A stretch of 64,000 nucleotides of DNA from Catellatospora sp. KI3 (GTDB taxonomy: Bacteria > Actinomycetota > Actinomycetes > Mycobacteriales > Micromonosporaceae): NCBI RefSeq assembly GCF_029948125.1, contig NZ_JASAMB010000012.1:179603-243602 (forward strand), in the 5' to 3' direction. The notes under the pieces were generated by a model. The model made no database searches. It was not told the DNA's origin and saw nothing but the letters and a program-made list of their open reading frames with translations. Of this stretch, positions 33,889-42,816 are shown one piece after another (position 1 is the first letter of the stretch; every line of letters begins with the position of its first letter). The position numbers and the translations under genes were made by a program.

Positions 33889-36800
33889 ATGCAGTTCGGG
33901 ATCCTAGGACCTCTGCACGTCACGGACGGTTCTCGGCCTGTCACGCTGACCGCCCGCAACCCGCGAGTTCTGCTGGCGGTCCTGCTGTGCCACCCGAACC
34001 AGCCAGTCTCCACCGAGAAGCTCATCGACGCCATCTGGGAGCAGTTGCCGCCAAGAACCGCCGTCAAGAACCTGCAAGGCTATGTCCTTCAGCTCCGGCA
34101 GGCGCTGGGCCGGGCGCGTGTGGTCCGGCATCCGCACGGATACGCGCTGAAGGTCGGGCATGGCGAACTCGACGCGGAGAACTTCCAGCACGACCTCCAG
34201 CAGGCCAGAAGAACACTGGCCGCAGGCGACCTGCGGCAGACCCGGCAACTGCTCACCCAGGCGCTGGCCGGATGGCGCGGCCCGGTCCTCGCCGACCTGG
34301 CCTCGGTGACCGCGTTGCGCGAAACCGTCACCACCCTCACCCAGCAGCACATCGGGGCTTGGGAAGACCGGGTCGACGTCGACCTCGCGCTCGGAGCGCA
34401 CGCGTCGATCGTGGTCGAGCTGACCGCCCAGGTGATGGAGCATCCGCTGCGCGAACGGATGCGCGGGCAGCTCATGCTGGCGCTCAACCGTAGCGGCAGG
34501 CAGGCGGAAGCCCTGCAGTGCTACGAGGAGGGGCGCACGATCCTCGGCGAAGAGCTGGGTATCGAGCCCACCGACGCCCTTCGGCGAATCCACCTGGACA
34601 TCCTCCGCGGCACGGACACCGGGCCGCAGCTCGATCAGGCGACGCAGGCCTCCGGCGGCGTCGGCCAGCCTCCGGCCATCGCTCCGGCGCAGCTGCCGGC
34701 TGACGTCTCCGCGTTCACCGGACGCGCCCACGAGCTCGCCGAACTGGACAGGCTGTGTTCTCTCACCGAGACGCAGTCCACCACCGTGATCGTCTCGGCG
34801 ATCGCGGGCATGGCGGGCGTGGGCAAGACCGCGCTGGCGCTGCGCTGGGCCCATCAGGCCAGGTCACGCTTCCCCGACGGCCAGCTCTATGTCAACCTCC
34901 GGGGACACTCGTCGGCACCGCCGCTGCGCCCGATAGAGGCCCTGAGCAGATTCCTGCACGCGCTCGGGGTGGCACCGGCCCACGTCCCCCTGGACGCGGA
35001 CGAGGCGGCAGCCCTGTACCGGTCCATGCTGACCGACCGGCGGATAGTCGTCATCCTGGACAACGCGCGGGATGCCGCCCAGGTGAGGGCGCTGCTGCCC
35101 GGCTCGCCGGGCTGCCTCGTACTGGTCACCAGCCGCAATGCACTCAGCGGCCTGACCGCCCGGGACGGGGCGCACGCGGTGCGGCTCGGCGTGCTGTCCA
35201 GAGACGAGGCAGGCAGCCTCCTGGAGCAACTACTCGGCGCCGACCGGGCGGCCCGGGAACCCGAAGCCGTCTACGACCTCGCCAGGCTGTGCGCCTATCT
35301 GCCGCTGGCCCTGCGGATCGCCGCGGCCAACATGGCCGGGCGCAGCGATCTCACCATCGCCGACCAGGTACGCCGACTGGGCACGCACGGCCTGGGAGCG
35401 CTGTCGGTATACGGCGATGACGAAGCTGCCGTGCGGACGGCGTTCGACCTGTCCCTGACGGCGCTGTCCACCAGGCAGCGCCACCTCTTCTGCCTGCTGA
35501 GCCTGGTCCCGGGTGCGGACTTCACCGTCGGCGCGGCCGCCGCGCTGATCGAGGCTCCCGAGCACGACGCCGCTGCGCTGCTGGAAGGACTGGTCAACGC
35601 TCACCTGGTCGAGAGGCATCCGAACGGCAGGTTCACCCTGCACGACCTGCTACGCCAGTACGGCCTTGAACAGGCTGACCGGGAGTCGGCCGCTGCCGCC
35701 GCCGTGAACAGGCTCTTCGCCTTCTATCTGGCGCACGTCCAGAGCGCCACCCGCATGCTCTTCCCGGGGGTGGTCCAGCTGCCCGACACGGCCGCGCTGC
35801 CCTCGGCGGCCCCGTTCGCCACGGACGCCCTGGCCGCCGCATGGCTTGACGATGAACGCCCCGCCCTGGTGGCCGCAGCCGTCCATGCCGGAGAGCATCG
35901 CCTCTGGCCCGCAGCCTGGCAGCTGGCCGACGCGCTGCGCGCCTATTTCCAGCACCGGTCCCACCTCACCGACTGGACGGCCGTCGCCACAGCGGCACTC
36001 TCCGCGACGCAGCAGGCCGGTGATCCTGTCGCCGAGGCCGGCATCCGGCTCGGTCTGGGCGTGCTCCTCTGGCGTCAGAGCAATCATCTCGACGCGTGGC
36101 GCCACCTCCGCAGAGCCGCCGAACTGGCGGAGGAGAGCGGTTGGCAGGAAGGCGAAGCCGCCATCGTGAACAACCTGGGGGTCGGCAGTCTCGATGCCGG
36201 GAAGTTGCAGGCCGCCGCCGAGCAGTTCAGCCGCGCCCACAAGCTGAACAGCAACATCGGCAATCGGGCCATGCTGGCTGTCAACCGCGTCAATCTGGCG
36301 CAGGTGAGCCTGATATCGGGCGACCTGGACGCGGCCGAGCAACAGGCACTGGACTCTCTGGCCCTCTACACGGAGTCCAACTCCAGCAGCGGCCGGTCAG
36401 AGGCCCTGATGCGCGCGGGTGAGGCGCAGTATCTGTCGGGACGCTTCGACGACGCGATCGCCAACCTCACCGCGTCCGTGGACATCAGCATGTCGCTGGC
36501 CGATTCCGGCAACCAGATCCCGGCGATGTGCGCTCTCGCCGCCGCGCTCGCCGCCTTCGGCGAGGCGACCCGGGCACAGGACCTCGCCGATGCCGCATCG
36601 GATCTGGCTCGCTCCGTCGGCGAACCCCGACAGGAAGTGATCATCGGATACACGCACGCGCTCATCCGACACTATGTCGGCGATGTCGAGGCTGCGGTGC
36701 GGGGCCACCGCCAGGCCCTGGCACAGGCTCGAGACCTGCCCGAGCGATACATCACCACCCGGATCCTGCTCGGCCTGGCCGCCGCCTGCCGTGATCTCGG

Positions 36801-36927
36801 AGCGAACGAGGCGGCCATGGCCAGCGCGGCTGAGGCGCTGGCCATGGCGCAGGAGCACGGATACCAGTTCCTGTCCGCCCAAGCGGCAGCCTTGACCGCC
36901 GAGATTCCGCAGCCCCCCGATTTGTGA
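33889..36927 (+). CDS. SARP/AfsR-type transcriptional regulator (OmpR-like HTH, BTAD, NB-ARC, TPR)
   Basis: A 1012-residue pathway-type regulator. MQFGILGPLHVTDGSRPVTL opens the OmpR-type winged helix (about 1-90), followed by the bacterial transcriptional activation domain (about 95-245, ending EELGIEPTDALRRIH). AGMAGVGKTALAL (about 305-317) is the Walker A of an NB-ARC/STAND ATPase, and RIVVILDNARDAAQV contains Walker B. From about residue 690 to the end, tetratricopeptide repeats are visible (AAIVNNLGVGSLDAGKLQAA and similar). Such proteins activate secondary-metabolite or morphogenesis genes. No biosynthetic cluster adjoins it, so its target is unknown. The GGAGG ribosome site defines the ATG. 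Confidence 0.93.
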   Translation: MQFGILGPLHVTDGSRPVTLTARNPRVLLAVLLCHPNQPVSTEKLIDAIWEQLPPRTAVKNLQGYVLQLRQALGRARVVRHPHGYALKVGHGELDAENFQHDLQQARRTLAAGDLRQTRQLLTQALAGWRGPVLADLASVTALRETVTTLTQQHIGAWEDRVDVDLALGAHASIVVELTAQVMEHPLRERMRGQLMLALNRSGRQAEALQCYEEGRTILGEELGIEPTDALRRIHLDILRGTDTGPQLDQATQASGGVGQPPAIAPAQLPADVSAFTGRAHELAELDRLCSLTETQSTTVIVSAIAGMAGVGKTALALRWAHQARSRFPDGQLYVNLRGHSSAPPLRPIEALSRFLHALGVAPAHVPLDADEAAALYRSMLTDRRIVVILDNARDAAQVRALLPGSPGCLVLVTSRNALSGLTARDGAHAVRLGVLSRDEAGSLLEQLLGADRAAREPEAVYDLARLCAYLPLALRIAAANMAGRSDLTIADQVRRLGTHGLGALSVYGDDEAAVRTAFDLSLTALSTRQRHLFCLLSLVPGADFTVGAAAALIEAPEHDAAALLEGLVNAHLVERHPNGRFTLHDLLRQYGLEQADRESAAAAAVNRLFAFYLAHVQSATRMLFPGVVQLPDTAALPSAAPFATDALAAAWLDDERPALVAAAVHAGEHRLWPAAWQLADALRAYFQHRSHLTDWTAVATAALSATQQAGDPVAEAGIRLGLGVLLWRQSNHLDAWRHLRRAAELAEESGWQEGEAAIVNNLGVGSLDAGKLQAAAEQFSRAHKLNSNIGNRAMLAVNRVNLAQVSLISGDLDAAEQQALDSLALYTESNSSSGRSEALMRAGEAQYLSGRFDDAIANLTASVDISMSLADSGNQIPAMCALAAALAAFGEATRAQDLADAASDLARSVGEPRQEVIIGYTHALIRHYVGDVEAAVRGHRQALAQARDLPERYITTRILLGLAAACRDLGANEAAMASAAEALAMAQEHGYQFLSAQAAALTAEIPQPPDL

Positions 36928-37025
36928 CCGGACCGCCAGGTCATGCGCCGGAGTCTGGCCGCGGGCGAGGATCAGCCCAGGCGTGACCCTCCCCCGCCGC
37001 TCACGACAGGATCGCCGGATCGGAA

Positions 37026-37337
37026 CTAGTGCTCGACGGTGCCGACCGTGGCCTCGTAGCCGCTGCTGCAGGTCGCGGTCGAGTAGGTGCCGGCATTCGT
37101 GGTGGCCACGTTGCCCAGCTTGATCTGCGTGCCGCTGCCGACGACCTTGTCGCAGACGAGCCGCACGTAGAAGGTGGGGTACGGGTACGGGGTGCCGCAC
37201 TTGGCCTTGTACTGGGTGGAACCCACGTAGCTCTCCACGCAGCCGGTCGGGGCCGCCTGCGCCGCGGAAGCCGGAATCAGGGCACCACCCGCGATGAGCG
37301 CGCCGACCGCGAGGGTGCGCGTCACTGCCTTGACCAT
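37026..37337 (-). CDS. Small secreted Cys-containing protein
   Basis: A 103-residue protein starting at ATG 37337, with AAGGAGA 7 nt upstream. A Sec signal, MVKAVTRTLAVGALIAGGAL, ends near AQAAP. The mature ~75 residues contain four Cys (GCVES, AKCGT, LVCDK, ATCSS) and Tyr/Thr-rich beta patterns, similar in style to the 31824 protein. The family is not recognised. The upstream region has two GGTATATC repeats near 37412-37431 that may be promoter elements. Confidence 0.72.
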   Translation of the reverse strand: MVKAVTRTLAVGALIAGGALIPASAAQAAPTGCVESYVGSTQYKAKCGTPYPYPTFYVRLVCDKVVGSGTQIKLGNVATTNAGTYSTATCSSGYEATVGTVEH

Positions 37338-37437
37338 TCGTGATCTCCTTCGACCAGAGCCGGCAGCCTGCCTGCCGGATGGCCCCACCCTCGGCGGCTC
37401 CGGTTCGAAAGCGGTATATCTCTGGTATATCCGCTGC

Positions 37438-38196
37438 TCAGCCGTGGAAGACGGATGTCAGCGCGGCCGAGACGGAGTCCAGCCAGTCCACCGCGTCAGA
37501 ACGGCTGGGCCGGGTCTGCCCGTACAGGTCCGTCACGGCTTGCGCCGCGGCGTCCCAGTCCTGCTTCGACAGTGCGACGCAGGTACGGGCGGCGGCGTAG
37601 TCCCACCAGGCCTGCCGGTCCAGCACCGGCGGCGGCCAACCTGACGTGAACCGGGTGAGCCGCCGGTAGGCCGCGTCGCAGACGTCCTCCAGCCGGGCCA
37701 GCTCCTGCGGATCCACCCTCTCGGCGGCCGCGACGGCCAGCGGCCGCCGCCACGGGGCGGGCAGCCCGCCCGGCTCGATCCGCCCCAGCGCCCCCACCAC
37801 CACGCCCCGAAGGAAGGGACCCTCGTTATCGCTATCCGTGGTGGAAGGGTCCCTTCCTAACGCCTGTTCGAGCTGGAGGGAGGCGTGGCCGAGGCGGGCG
37901 AAGGGGGTGGCGTCGTCGAACCGTACCCACTGGTCAAGGCCGCAGAATCCCGCGGCGACCGGCGGCAGCGCACCGCCCGCGCCCAGCTCCGCGGCCTGGC
38001 GCGCGCTCACGGCCCGGCCGCCCGGCAGCAGCGCGGTGCCCACCCGCAGCACGACCGTCCGGGCCGGATCGATCCGGTCGTGGAAGCCGACGTCCGGGCA
38101 CCAGCACCAGCGGTCGCGCCGCGGCGCGAGCGGCAGGGCGACCGCCGCGCCGCGCGGCGGGCACTGGCGCCGGGTACCGGCGTCGGGACGGGCCAT
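37438..38196 (-). CDS. Hypothetical protein at the 3' end of the sulfonate operon
   Basis: A 252-residue soluble protein. ATG 38196 (MARPDAGTRRQCPPRG) lies 4 bp after the ssuD stop, so it is probably the last gene of the ssu operon. Residues 35-110 (WCWCPDVGFHDRIDPARTVV and FCGLDQWVRFDDATPFARLG) and 190-250 look conserved and helical, but I recognise no family. The centre (about 113-129) encodes DPSTTDSDNEGPFLRG, produced by a palindromic repeat (37811-37858) inserted in frame. Its role in sulfur metabolism is inferred only from position. Confidence 0.65.
   Translation of the reverse strand: MARPDAGTRRQCPPRGAAVALPLAPRRDRWCWCPDVGFHDRIDPARTVVLRVGTALLPGGRAVSARQAAELGAGGALPPVAAGFCGLDQWVRFDDATPFARLGHASLQLEQALGRDPSTTDSDNEGPFLRGVVVGALGRIEPGGLPAPWRRPLAVAAAERVDPQELARLEDVCDAAYRRLTRFTSGWPPPVLDRQAWWDYAAARTCVALSKQDWDAAAQAVTDLYGQTRPSRSDAVDWLDSVSAALTSVFHG
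37811..37858. repeat. GGAAGGGACCC palindromic repeat inserted in a coding sequence
   Basis: AGGAAGGGACCC (37811-37822) and GGGTCCCTTCCT (37847-37858) form a perfect 12-bp inverted repeat around an AT-richer 24-nt loop. Its base composition differs from the host gene, and the reading frame passes straight through it. Similar GGAAGGG...CCCTTCC elements are, to my knowledge, dispersed in Micromonosporaceae genomes, usually between genes. Confidence 0.75.
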
Positions 38197-38200
38197 CGGG

Positions 38201-39355
38201 TCAGCGGGATCCGGCTGCGGCGAACGGCACGTCGGGCACCTCGTCGGCGGCGCCGCCGAACGGGGGCCGCCACAGCCCGCGCCCCCGCAGCAGCGGCAGG
38301 ACGCCCTCGCCGAACCAGTACGCCTCCTCCACATGCGGGTGCCCGGACAGGATGAACTCGCTGATCCCCAGCTCGGCGTACTCGGCGATGCGGTCGGCGA
38401 CCTCGGTGTGGCTGCCCACCAGCGCCGTGCCCGCGCCCCCGCGGACCAGACCGACCCCAGCCCACAGGTTCGGCGCCACCTCCAGCCGGTCGCGGCTGCC
38501 GCCGTGCAGCGCCAGCATCCGCTTCTGCCCCTCGGACTCGCTGCGCGCCAGGCCCGCCTGCACCCGCTCGATGTCGGCGTCGCTGATGCCCGCCAGCAGC
38601 TTGCCCGCCTGCGCCCAGGCCTCCTCGGCGGTGTCGCGGGTGATGACGTGCAGCCGGATGCCGTAGCGCAGCTCGCGGCCCTCCTCGGCGGCGAGTGTGC
38701 GCATCCAGTCCAGCTTGGCCGCCACCTGCGCGGGCGGTTCGCCCCAGGTGAGGTACACGTCGCAGTGCCGTGCCGCCACCGGTCCGGCCGCGGCCGAGGA
38801 CCCGCCGAAGTAGATCGGCGGCACCGGGTCGGGTACGCGCGGGATGGTGGCGCCCTCGACCCGGATGTGCCCGCCGCTGAAGTCGGTGCTCCCGCCCCGC
38901 CACAGTGAGCGGACCACGTGCAGGAACTCGTCGGCGCGGGCGTAGCGGGCGTCCTTGTCCAGGAAGTCGCCGTACGCGCGCTGCTCGTGCGCCTCGCCGC
39001 CGGTCACCACGTTGAGCAGCAGCCGGCCGTCGGAGTGCCGCTGGAAGGTGGCGGCCATCTGCGCGGCCAGCGTCGGCGACAGCAGTCCCGGCCGGAACGC
39101 GACCAGGAACTTCAGCCGCTCGGTGACCTCGGTCAGCATCGCGGTGGACAGCCACGCGTCCTCGCACCAGGCGCCGGTGGGCGTGAGTGCGCCGACGAAG
39201 CCCAGCTGCTCGGCGGTGCGGGCGATCTGGCCGAGGTACGCCAGGGTCGCGGACCGGGCGCCGGTGGCCACCCCGGCGGGCAGCCCGTGGCCGCCGCCGA
39301 CGATGAACCGGCTGTCGCCGTAGGTCGGCAGGAACCAGTGGAAGGTGAGACTCAT
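38201..39355 (-). CDS. ssuD: FMNH2-dependent alkanesulfonate monooxygenase
   Basis: A 384-residue bacterial luciferase-fold enzyme, the usual SsuD length. It cleaves alkanesulfonates to aldehyde and sulfite using FMNH2 and O2. MSLTFHWFLPTYGDSRFIVG, YLGQIARTAEQLGFVGALTP, WLSTAMLTEVTERLKFLVAF, RPGLLSPTLAAQMAATFQRH and GRLLLNVVTGGE match SsuD closely, including the active-site TGAWCEDAW. ATG 39355 was chosen at the conserved N-terminus; the same frame stays open further upstream but over other genes. No NADPH-FMN reductase gene (ssuE) is seen in the operon. Its transporter genes lie just upstream on the same strand. Confidence 0.95.
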   Translation of the reverse strand: MSLTFHWFLPTYGDSRFIVGGGHGLPAGVATGARSATLAYLGQIARTAEQLGFVGALTPTGAWCEDAWLSTAMLTEVTERLKFLVAFRPGLLSPTLAAQMAATFQRHSDGRLLLNVVTGGEAHEQRAYGDFLDKDARYARADEFLHVVRSLWRGGSTDFSGGHIRVEGATIPRVPDPVPPIYFGGSSAAAGPVAARHCDVYLTWGEPPAQVAAKLDWMRTLAAEEGRELRYGIRLHVITRDTAEEAWAQAGKLLAGISDADIERVQAGLARSESEGQKRMLALHGGSRDRLEVAPNLWAGVGLVRGGAGTALVGSHTEVADRIAEYAELGISEFILSGHPHVEEAYWFGEGVLPLLRGRGLWRPPFGGAADEVPDVPFAAAGSR

Positions 39356-39360
39356 CGTGC

Positions 39361-40092
39361 CTACTTCTCTCTGTCGCGGCGGTACGGCGCGGAGCACCGC
39401 ACCGCCGGTCGGGGTGCCCCGGAACGGTGCGGTGCCGGGTCGTTCGGGATGACCTGGCCGCCCGGGACCAGCACGTCGCGCAGGCGGACCGTCACCCCGG
39501 CCCGGCCGCGGCGGTCCGTGCCCTGCCAGCGGCCGAGCACGTCGACGCCGGGCGAGCCCGCGGACACGTACGCCAGGTGGATGCCGCCGTCGTCGCCGCG
39601 CGCGGGCACGGCGATCCAGTCGGCCAGCCAGATCGAGCCGTCGCCGCGTACCGTCCCGTCCAGGCGGTAGCGGCAGGGGCCGTCGGCGCTGAGCCGGGCG
39701 GTAGCCGGTCCGGTGCCGAGGTCGCGGCTGCGGCCGCCGAAGCGGCTGCCGGCGAGCACCTCGGCGAAGAAGAACACCTGCTGGGCGGTGCTGCCCCAGC
39801 GGCGCAGCGCGTCGACGTGCGCGAGGTGGCCGCGCAGGTGCCCGGCCAGTCCGCGATCGGCGGCCGCGAGCAGGTCGACGACCTCGCCGGCCACCGCGGA
39901 GCCGACGTCGGCTCCGCCGTGCACGGCCGGCACGGTGATGGCGAGCAGCCCGCTCGTGCGCAGGCGGTCCAGGGCGGCTTGGTGCCGCTGGGCGGCCAGC
40001 TCCGCGGCGGCGGCCAGCGATTCGGCGCCGTCGCGCAGGACGTGGGCGTGGCGGTGCGGGGCCGAGGTGGTGACTGCGCGGTGCCGGGCCAT
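39361..40092 (-). CDS. Truncated acyl-CoA dehydrogenase-like (SfnB/DszC-type) protein
   Basis: A 243-residue protein with the N-terminal helical and central beta parts of the acyl-CoA dehydrogenase fold: DRLRTSGLLAITVPAVHGGA, VDLLAAADRGLAGHLRGHLA, RGDGSIWLADWIAVPA and RAGVTVRLRDVLVP. Family members are about 390-410 residues and end in a four-helix bundle. Here the sequence stops after VLVPGGQVIPNDPAPHRS in a Pro/Arg-rich tail, so the C-terminal flavin-contacting domain is missing. In other bacteria such flavoproteins (SfnB-like) occur in sulfonate/sulfone operons. This copy may be inactive, or it may have evolved a new role. It lies 5 bp upstream of ssuD. Confidence 0.78.
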   Translation of the reverse strand: MARHRAVTTSAPHRHAHVLRDGAESLAAAAELAAQRHQAALDRLRTSGLLAITVPAVHGGADVGSAVAGEVVDLLAAADRGLAGHLRGHLAHVDALRRWGSTAQQVFFFAEVLAGSRFGGRSRDLGTGPATARLSADGPCRYRLDGTVRGDGSIWLADWIAVPARGDDGGIHLAYVSAGSPGVDVLGRWQGTDRRGRAGVTVRLRDVLVPGGQVIPNDPAPHRSGAPRPAVRCSAPYRRDREK

Positions 40093-40170
40093 GGTGCCTC
40101 CTGGGCGGTGGTCGCCGTTGCGTGGTACGGAGCCCGCGCCCGGCGGATGCCTGGCGTGGGCCCGCCTGGT

Positions 40171-40890
40171 TCAGACCGATACGCCCAGCCGCCCCAGCAG
40201 GTGCCGTCGCAGCGCGCCGAAGGCCGGGTCGTCGGGGGTACGGGGGTGGGCGAGCGGCACCTCGATCGACTCGACGAGCCGGCCGTGTTCGAGCACGACG
40301 ATCCGGTCGGCCAGCAGCAGCGCCTCCTCCACGTCGTGGGTGACCAGCAGCGCCGCGAAGCCGTGCTGCTGGTGCAGCCGGTGCAGCAGCTGCTGCATCC
40401 GCAGCCGGGTGAGTGCGTCCAGCGCCCCGAACGGCTCGTCGAGCAGCAGCAGCCGGGGCCGGCGGACCAGCGCCCGGGCCACGGCCACCCGCTGCGCCTG
40501 GCCGCCGGACAGTTCGGCGGGCCAGGCCGTGCCGCGCCCGTGCAGGCCGACCTCTTCCAGCGCGGACAGGGCGCGGGCGCGGACGTCGGCGCCGGACAGT
40601 CCGAGCGAGACGTTGTCCGCGACCCGCTTCCACGGCAGCAGCCGGTGCTCCTGGAACACCACCGCCAGGTGCGACGGGCGGTGGACGGCCCCGGCGGCGT
40701 CGGGGTCGAGTCCGGCCAGTACCCGCAGCAGGGTGCTCTTGCCCGAGCCGCTGCCGCCCAGCAGCGCCACCACCTCGCCCGGCCGGATGGCGAGGTCGAC
40801 GCCGTCGAGGACCACGGTGTCGCCGAAGGCGCGGCGTACGCCGTCGGCGGTCAGCACCGGGGTCAGGTCGCCTTCAGGCCGCGCCGCCAT
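40171..40890 (-). CDS. ssuB: Sulfonate ABC transporter ATP-binding protein
   Basis: A 239-residue ABC ATPase: LLGGSGSGKSTLLRVLAG is Walker A, VVFQEHRLLPWKRV the Q-loop (with the LLPW typical of nitrate/sulfonate/taurine transporters), ELSGGQAQRVAVARAL the signature, LLLLDEPFGALDALTR Walker B and D-loop, and LLVTHDVEEALLLADR the H-loop. The gene start (ATG 40890) overlaps the permease end by 28 bp. It energises uptake through SsuC. Operon order on the minus strand is ssuA, ssuC, ssuB, the acyl-CoA-dehydrogenase-like gene, ssuD. Confidence 0.93.
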   Translation of the reverse strand: MAARPEGDLTPVLTADGVRRAFGDTVVLDGVDLAIRPGEVVALLGGSGSGKSTLLRVLAGLDPDAAGAVHRPSHLAVVFQEHRLLPWKRVADNVSLGLSGADVRARALSALEEVGLHGRGTAWPAELSGGQAQRVAVARALVRRPRLLLLDEPFGALDALTRLRMQQLLHRLHQQHGFAALLVTHDVEEALLLADRIVVLEHGRLVESIEVPLAHPRTPDDPAFGALRRHLLGRLGVSV

Positions 40891-41705
40891 GTCAGCGCCC
40901 TCCGTTCGGCCAGGCGCAGCAGCAGGTCGGACAGCAGCCCGAGCAGCGCGTAGATGACCAGGCCGAGCACCACGATGTCGGTCTGCATGAAGTCGCGGGC
41001 CTCCATCATCAGGAACCCGATGCCGGACTGGGCGTTGACCTGCTCGCCGACGACCAGGCTGAGCCAGGCCGCGCCGATGGCCAGGCGCAGGCCCAGGAAC
41101 AGGGCGGGCAGCGCGCCGGGCAGCACCACGTGGCGCAGCCGGGCGAGCTGGCCGAGTCCGCAGGTGCGGGCGGCTTCCACGAGGCGCTCGTCGATGTCGC
41201 GGATGCCGGCGTAGGTGTTGAAGTAGATCGGGAAGAAGCTGCCCAGCGCGACGAGGGTGATCTTCAGCTCCTCGCCGATGCCGATCCAGATGATGAGCAG
41301 CGGCACCAGGGCCAGGTGCGGCAGCATCCGGGCCATCTGCACCGGCGGGTCGATCACGTCCTCGCCCAGCCGGAGCAGTCCGGCGACGGTGCCGAGCACG
41401 ACCGCGAGCACCGAGCCGACGGCCAGGCCGACGGCGGCCCGGTGCAGCGAGTCGAGCAGGTGGGTGGTGAGGGTGCCGTCGGCGGCCAGGGTGTAGCCGG
41501 CGCGCAGGACGTCGCTGGGGGCGGGGAGTTTCCCGGGGGGCAGCAGGCCGGTGCGGGCGGCGGCCTCCCATACCGCCAGCAGCACCAGTGGGGTGACCGC
41601 GCGCTGCCAGCGGCGGCCGCCCGCGCGGGCGGCGACCGGGGCGGGGGCGGTGTCGTCGAGGGCCGGGACGGCGGCGTGGGCCGCCGTCCCGGTTGCGGCT
41701 GTCAC
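40863..41705 (-). CDS. ssuC: Sulfonate ABC transporter permease
   Basis: A 280-residue inner-membrane permease with about six hydrophobic helices (for example VTPLVLLAVWEAAA and VGSVLAVVLGTVAGL). It has the cytoplasmic EAA loop EAARTCGLGQLARLRHVVLP and the family pattern ALGSFFPIYFNTYAGI. GTG 41705 overlaps the ssuA stop (GTGA), which fixes the start and indicates translational coupling. It transports aliphatic sulfonates with SsuA and SsuB. Confidence 0.93.
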   Translation of the reverse strand: MTAATGTAAHAAVPALDDTAPAPVAARAGGRRWQRAVTPLVLLAVWEAAARTGLLPPGKLPAPSDVLRAGYTLAADGTLTTHLLDSLHRAAVGLAVGSVLAVVLGTVAGLLRLGEDVIDPPVQMARMLPHLALVPLLIIWIGIGEELKITLVALGSFFPIYFNTYAGIRDIDERLVEAARTCGLGQLARLRHVVLPGALPALFLGLRLAIGAAWLSLVVGEQVNAQSGIGFLMMEARDFMQTDIVVLGLVIYALLGLLSDLLLRLAERRALTWRRGLKAT

Positions 41706-42667
41706 TTGAAGACCTCGGCGAAGCGCCCGTCGACGCGGGACTTGATGTCGATCTTCTCGGGGATGAGCTTGAGCTCGGCGAAGCCGTCGGCGATGGCCTG
41801 CAGTTCGGCGCCGATCTCCGGGGTGACCGCGGCCAGCGGCTGGGCGCTGCGCGACAGCGCCCGGGTGGTGACGTCGAGCTCGATCTTCAGCTCCGGCGCG
41901 AGCACGGCGGCGCGCTCGGTCGGGTTGGCGATGCCCCAGTCGGTGACCGTGCGGTACTGCTGCAGGAACTCGCGGATCTTGTCGGTCTTCTGCTCCAGCG
42001 CGGCCGGGTCGGCCAGCAGGTACTCGCGGTTGGAGGCGAGGCCGGTGGCGTCCTCCAGGATCGCGACGCCGGGCTGCTCGGCCAGGGCGAAGTACGGGTC
42101 CCAGATGATCCAGGCGTCGACCTGGTCGCTGTCGAACGCGGGCCGGGCCTCGGCGGGCTTGAGGTACTTGACCTCGATGTCGTTCAGGGTCAGCTGGTGC
42201 TTCTCCAGCAGCTTCACCAGCAGCCAGTTGACGTTGGAGCCCTTGTTCAGCGCGACGGACCTGCCCTTGAGGTCGGCGAAGGAGGTGAAGCCCTTGGCCT
42301 GCTTGACCAGGACCGCCTCGCCCTTGGGCACCGGCGCCGAGGTGCCGATGATCTTGAAGTCGACCTTTCCGGCGGCGGCGAAGATCGGCGGTGCCTCGCC
42401 GGTCTGGCCCAGGTCGATCGACTTGGCCTTCAGGCCCTCGGTGAGGGCGGGTCCGCTCTCGAACAGCGACCAGGTCGCCTTCGGGTCGGCGGCGTTGCGC
42501 GCCTTCACCAGGCTGAGCCCGCCGAAGCGCTGGTAGCCGATGCGCAAAGGCTGCCCGCCTGCGGCGGCGGGTGCGTCGTCGCCGCAGGCGGACAGGGTCG
42601 CGGTCAGTGGGGCGGCGGCGAGTGCCGCGAGCAGCGTACGGCGGGACAGTCGAGGCAGGACGGTCAT
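41702..42667 (-). CDS. ssuA: Sulfonate ABC transporter substrate-binding lipoprotein
   Basis: A 321-residue binding protein of the SsuA/NrtA type. ATG 42667 (MTVLPRLSRRTLLAAL) has GGAGA about 7 nt upstream. The leader carries paired arginines (LSRRTLLA) and a lipobox, TLSAC, near residue 27, so it is a membrane-tethered lipoprotein, possibly Tat-exported. LRIGYQRFGGLSLVKA, IDLGQTGEAPPIFAAAGKVD, GSNVNWLLVKLLEKH and DAWIIWDPYFALAEQ are characteristic. It is the first gene of the ssu operon. The 149 bp upstream include an AT-richer stretch, CCTATCGGGTTGCTAGAGTA (reverse strand, near 42720-42739), that likely holds the sulfur-responsive promoter. Confidence 0.93.
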   Translation of the reverse strand: MTVLPRLSRRTLLAALAAAPLTATLSACGDDAPAAAGGQPLRIGYQRFGGLSLVKARNAADPKATWSLFESGPALTEGLKAKSIDLGQTGEAPPIFAAAGKVDFKIIGTSAPVPKGEAVLVKQAKGFTSFADLKGRSVALNKGSNVNWLLVKLLEKHQLTLNDIEVKYLKPAEARPAFDSDQVDAWIIWDPYFALAEQPGVAILEDATGLASNREYLLADPAALEQKTDKIREFLQQYRTVTDWGIANPTERAAVLAPELKIELDVTTRALSRSAQPLAAVTPEIGAELQAIADGFAELKLIPEKIDIKSRVDGRFAEVFK

Positions 42668-42816
42668 GGGCGGATCTCCTGAGGGGGTGCGGCGGTGGTC
42701 GCGTCGCCAGTGACGGCGATACTCTAGCAACCCGATAGGAAATATGGGAATGATGGGTCGTCGCCTGCCCGCGTGGGAGGGCGGCCACCGTCCGACCCGG
42801 GTGGCACAGTGGTGCC

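Noticed and set aside
32520..34493. A 657-residue plus-strand open frame
   Set aside because: Low-complexity composition typical of antisense frames in GC-rich DNA; it overlaps the HhH/GIY-YIG genes and the start of the SARP gene, which have real motifs.
38201..40633. A continuous minus-strand frame suggesting an 810-residue fusion ending in SsuD
   Set aside because: Only residues from ATG 39355 match SsuD; the upstream part is Arg/Ala/Pro-rich antisense-like sequence overlapping the real genes at 39361-40092 and 40171-40890 in another frame.
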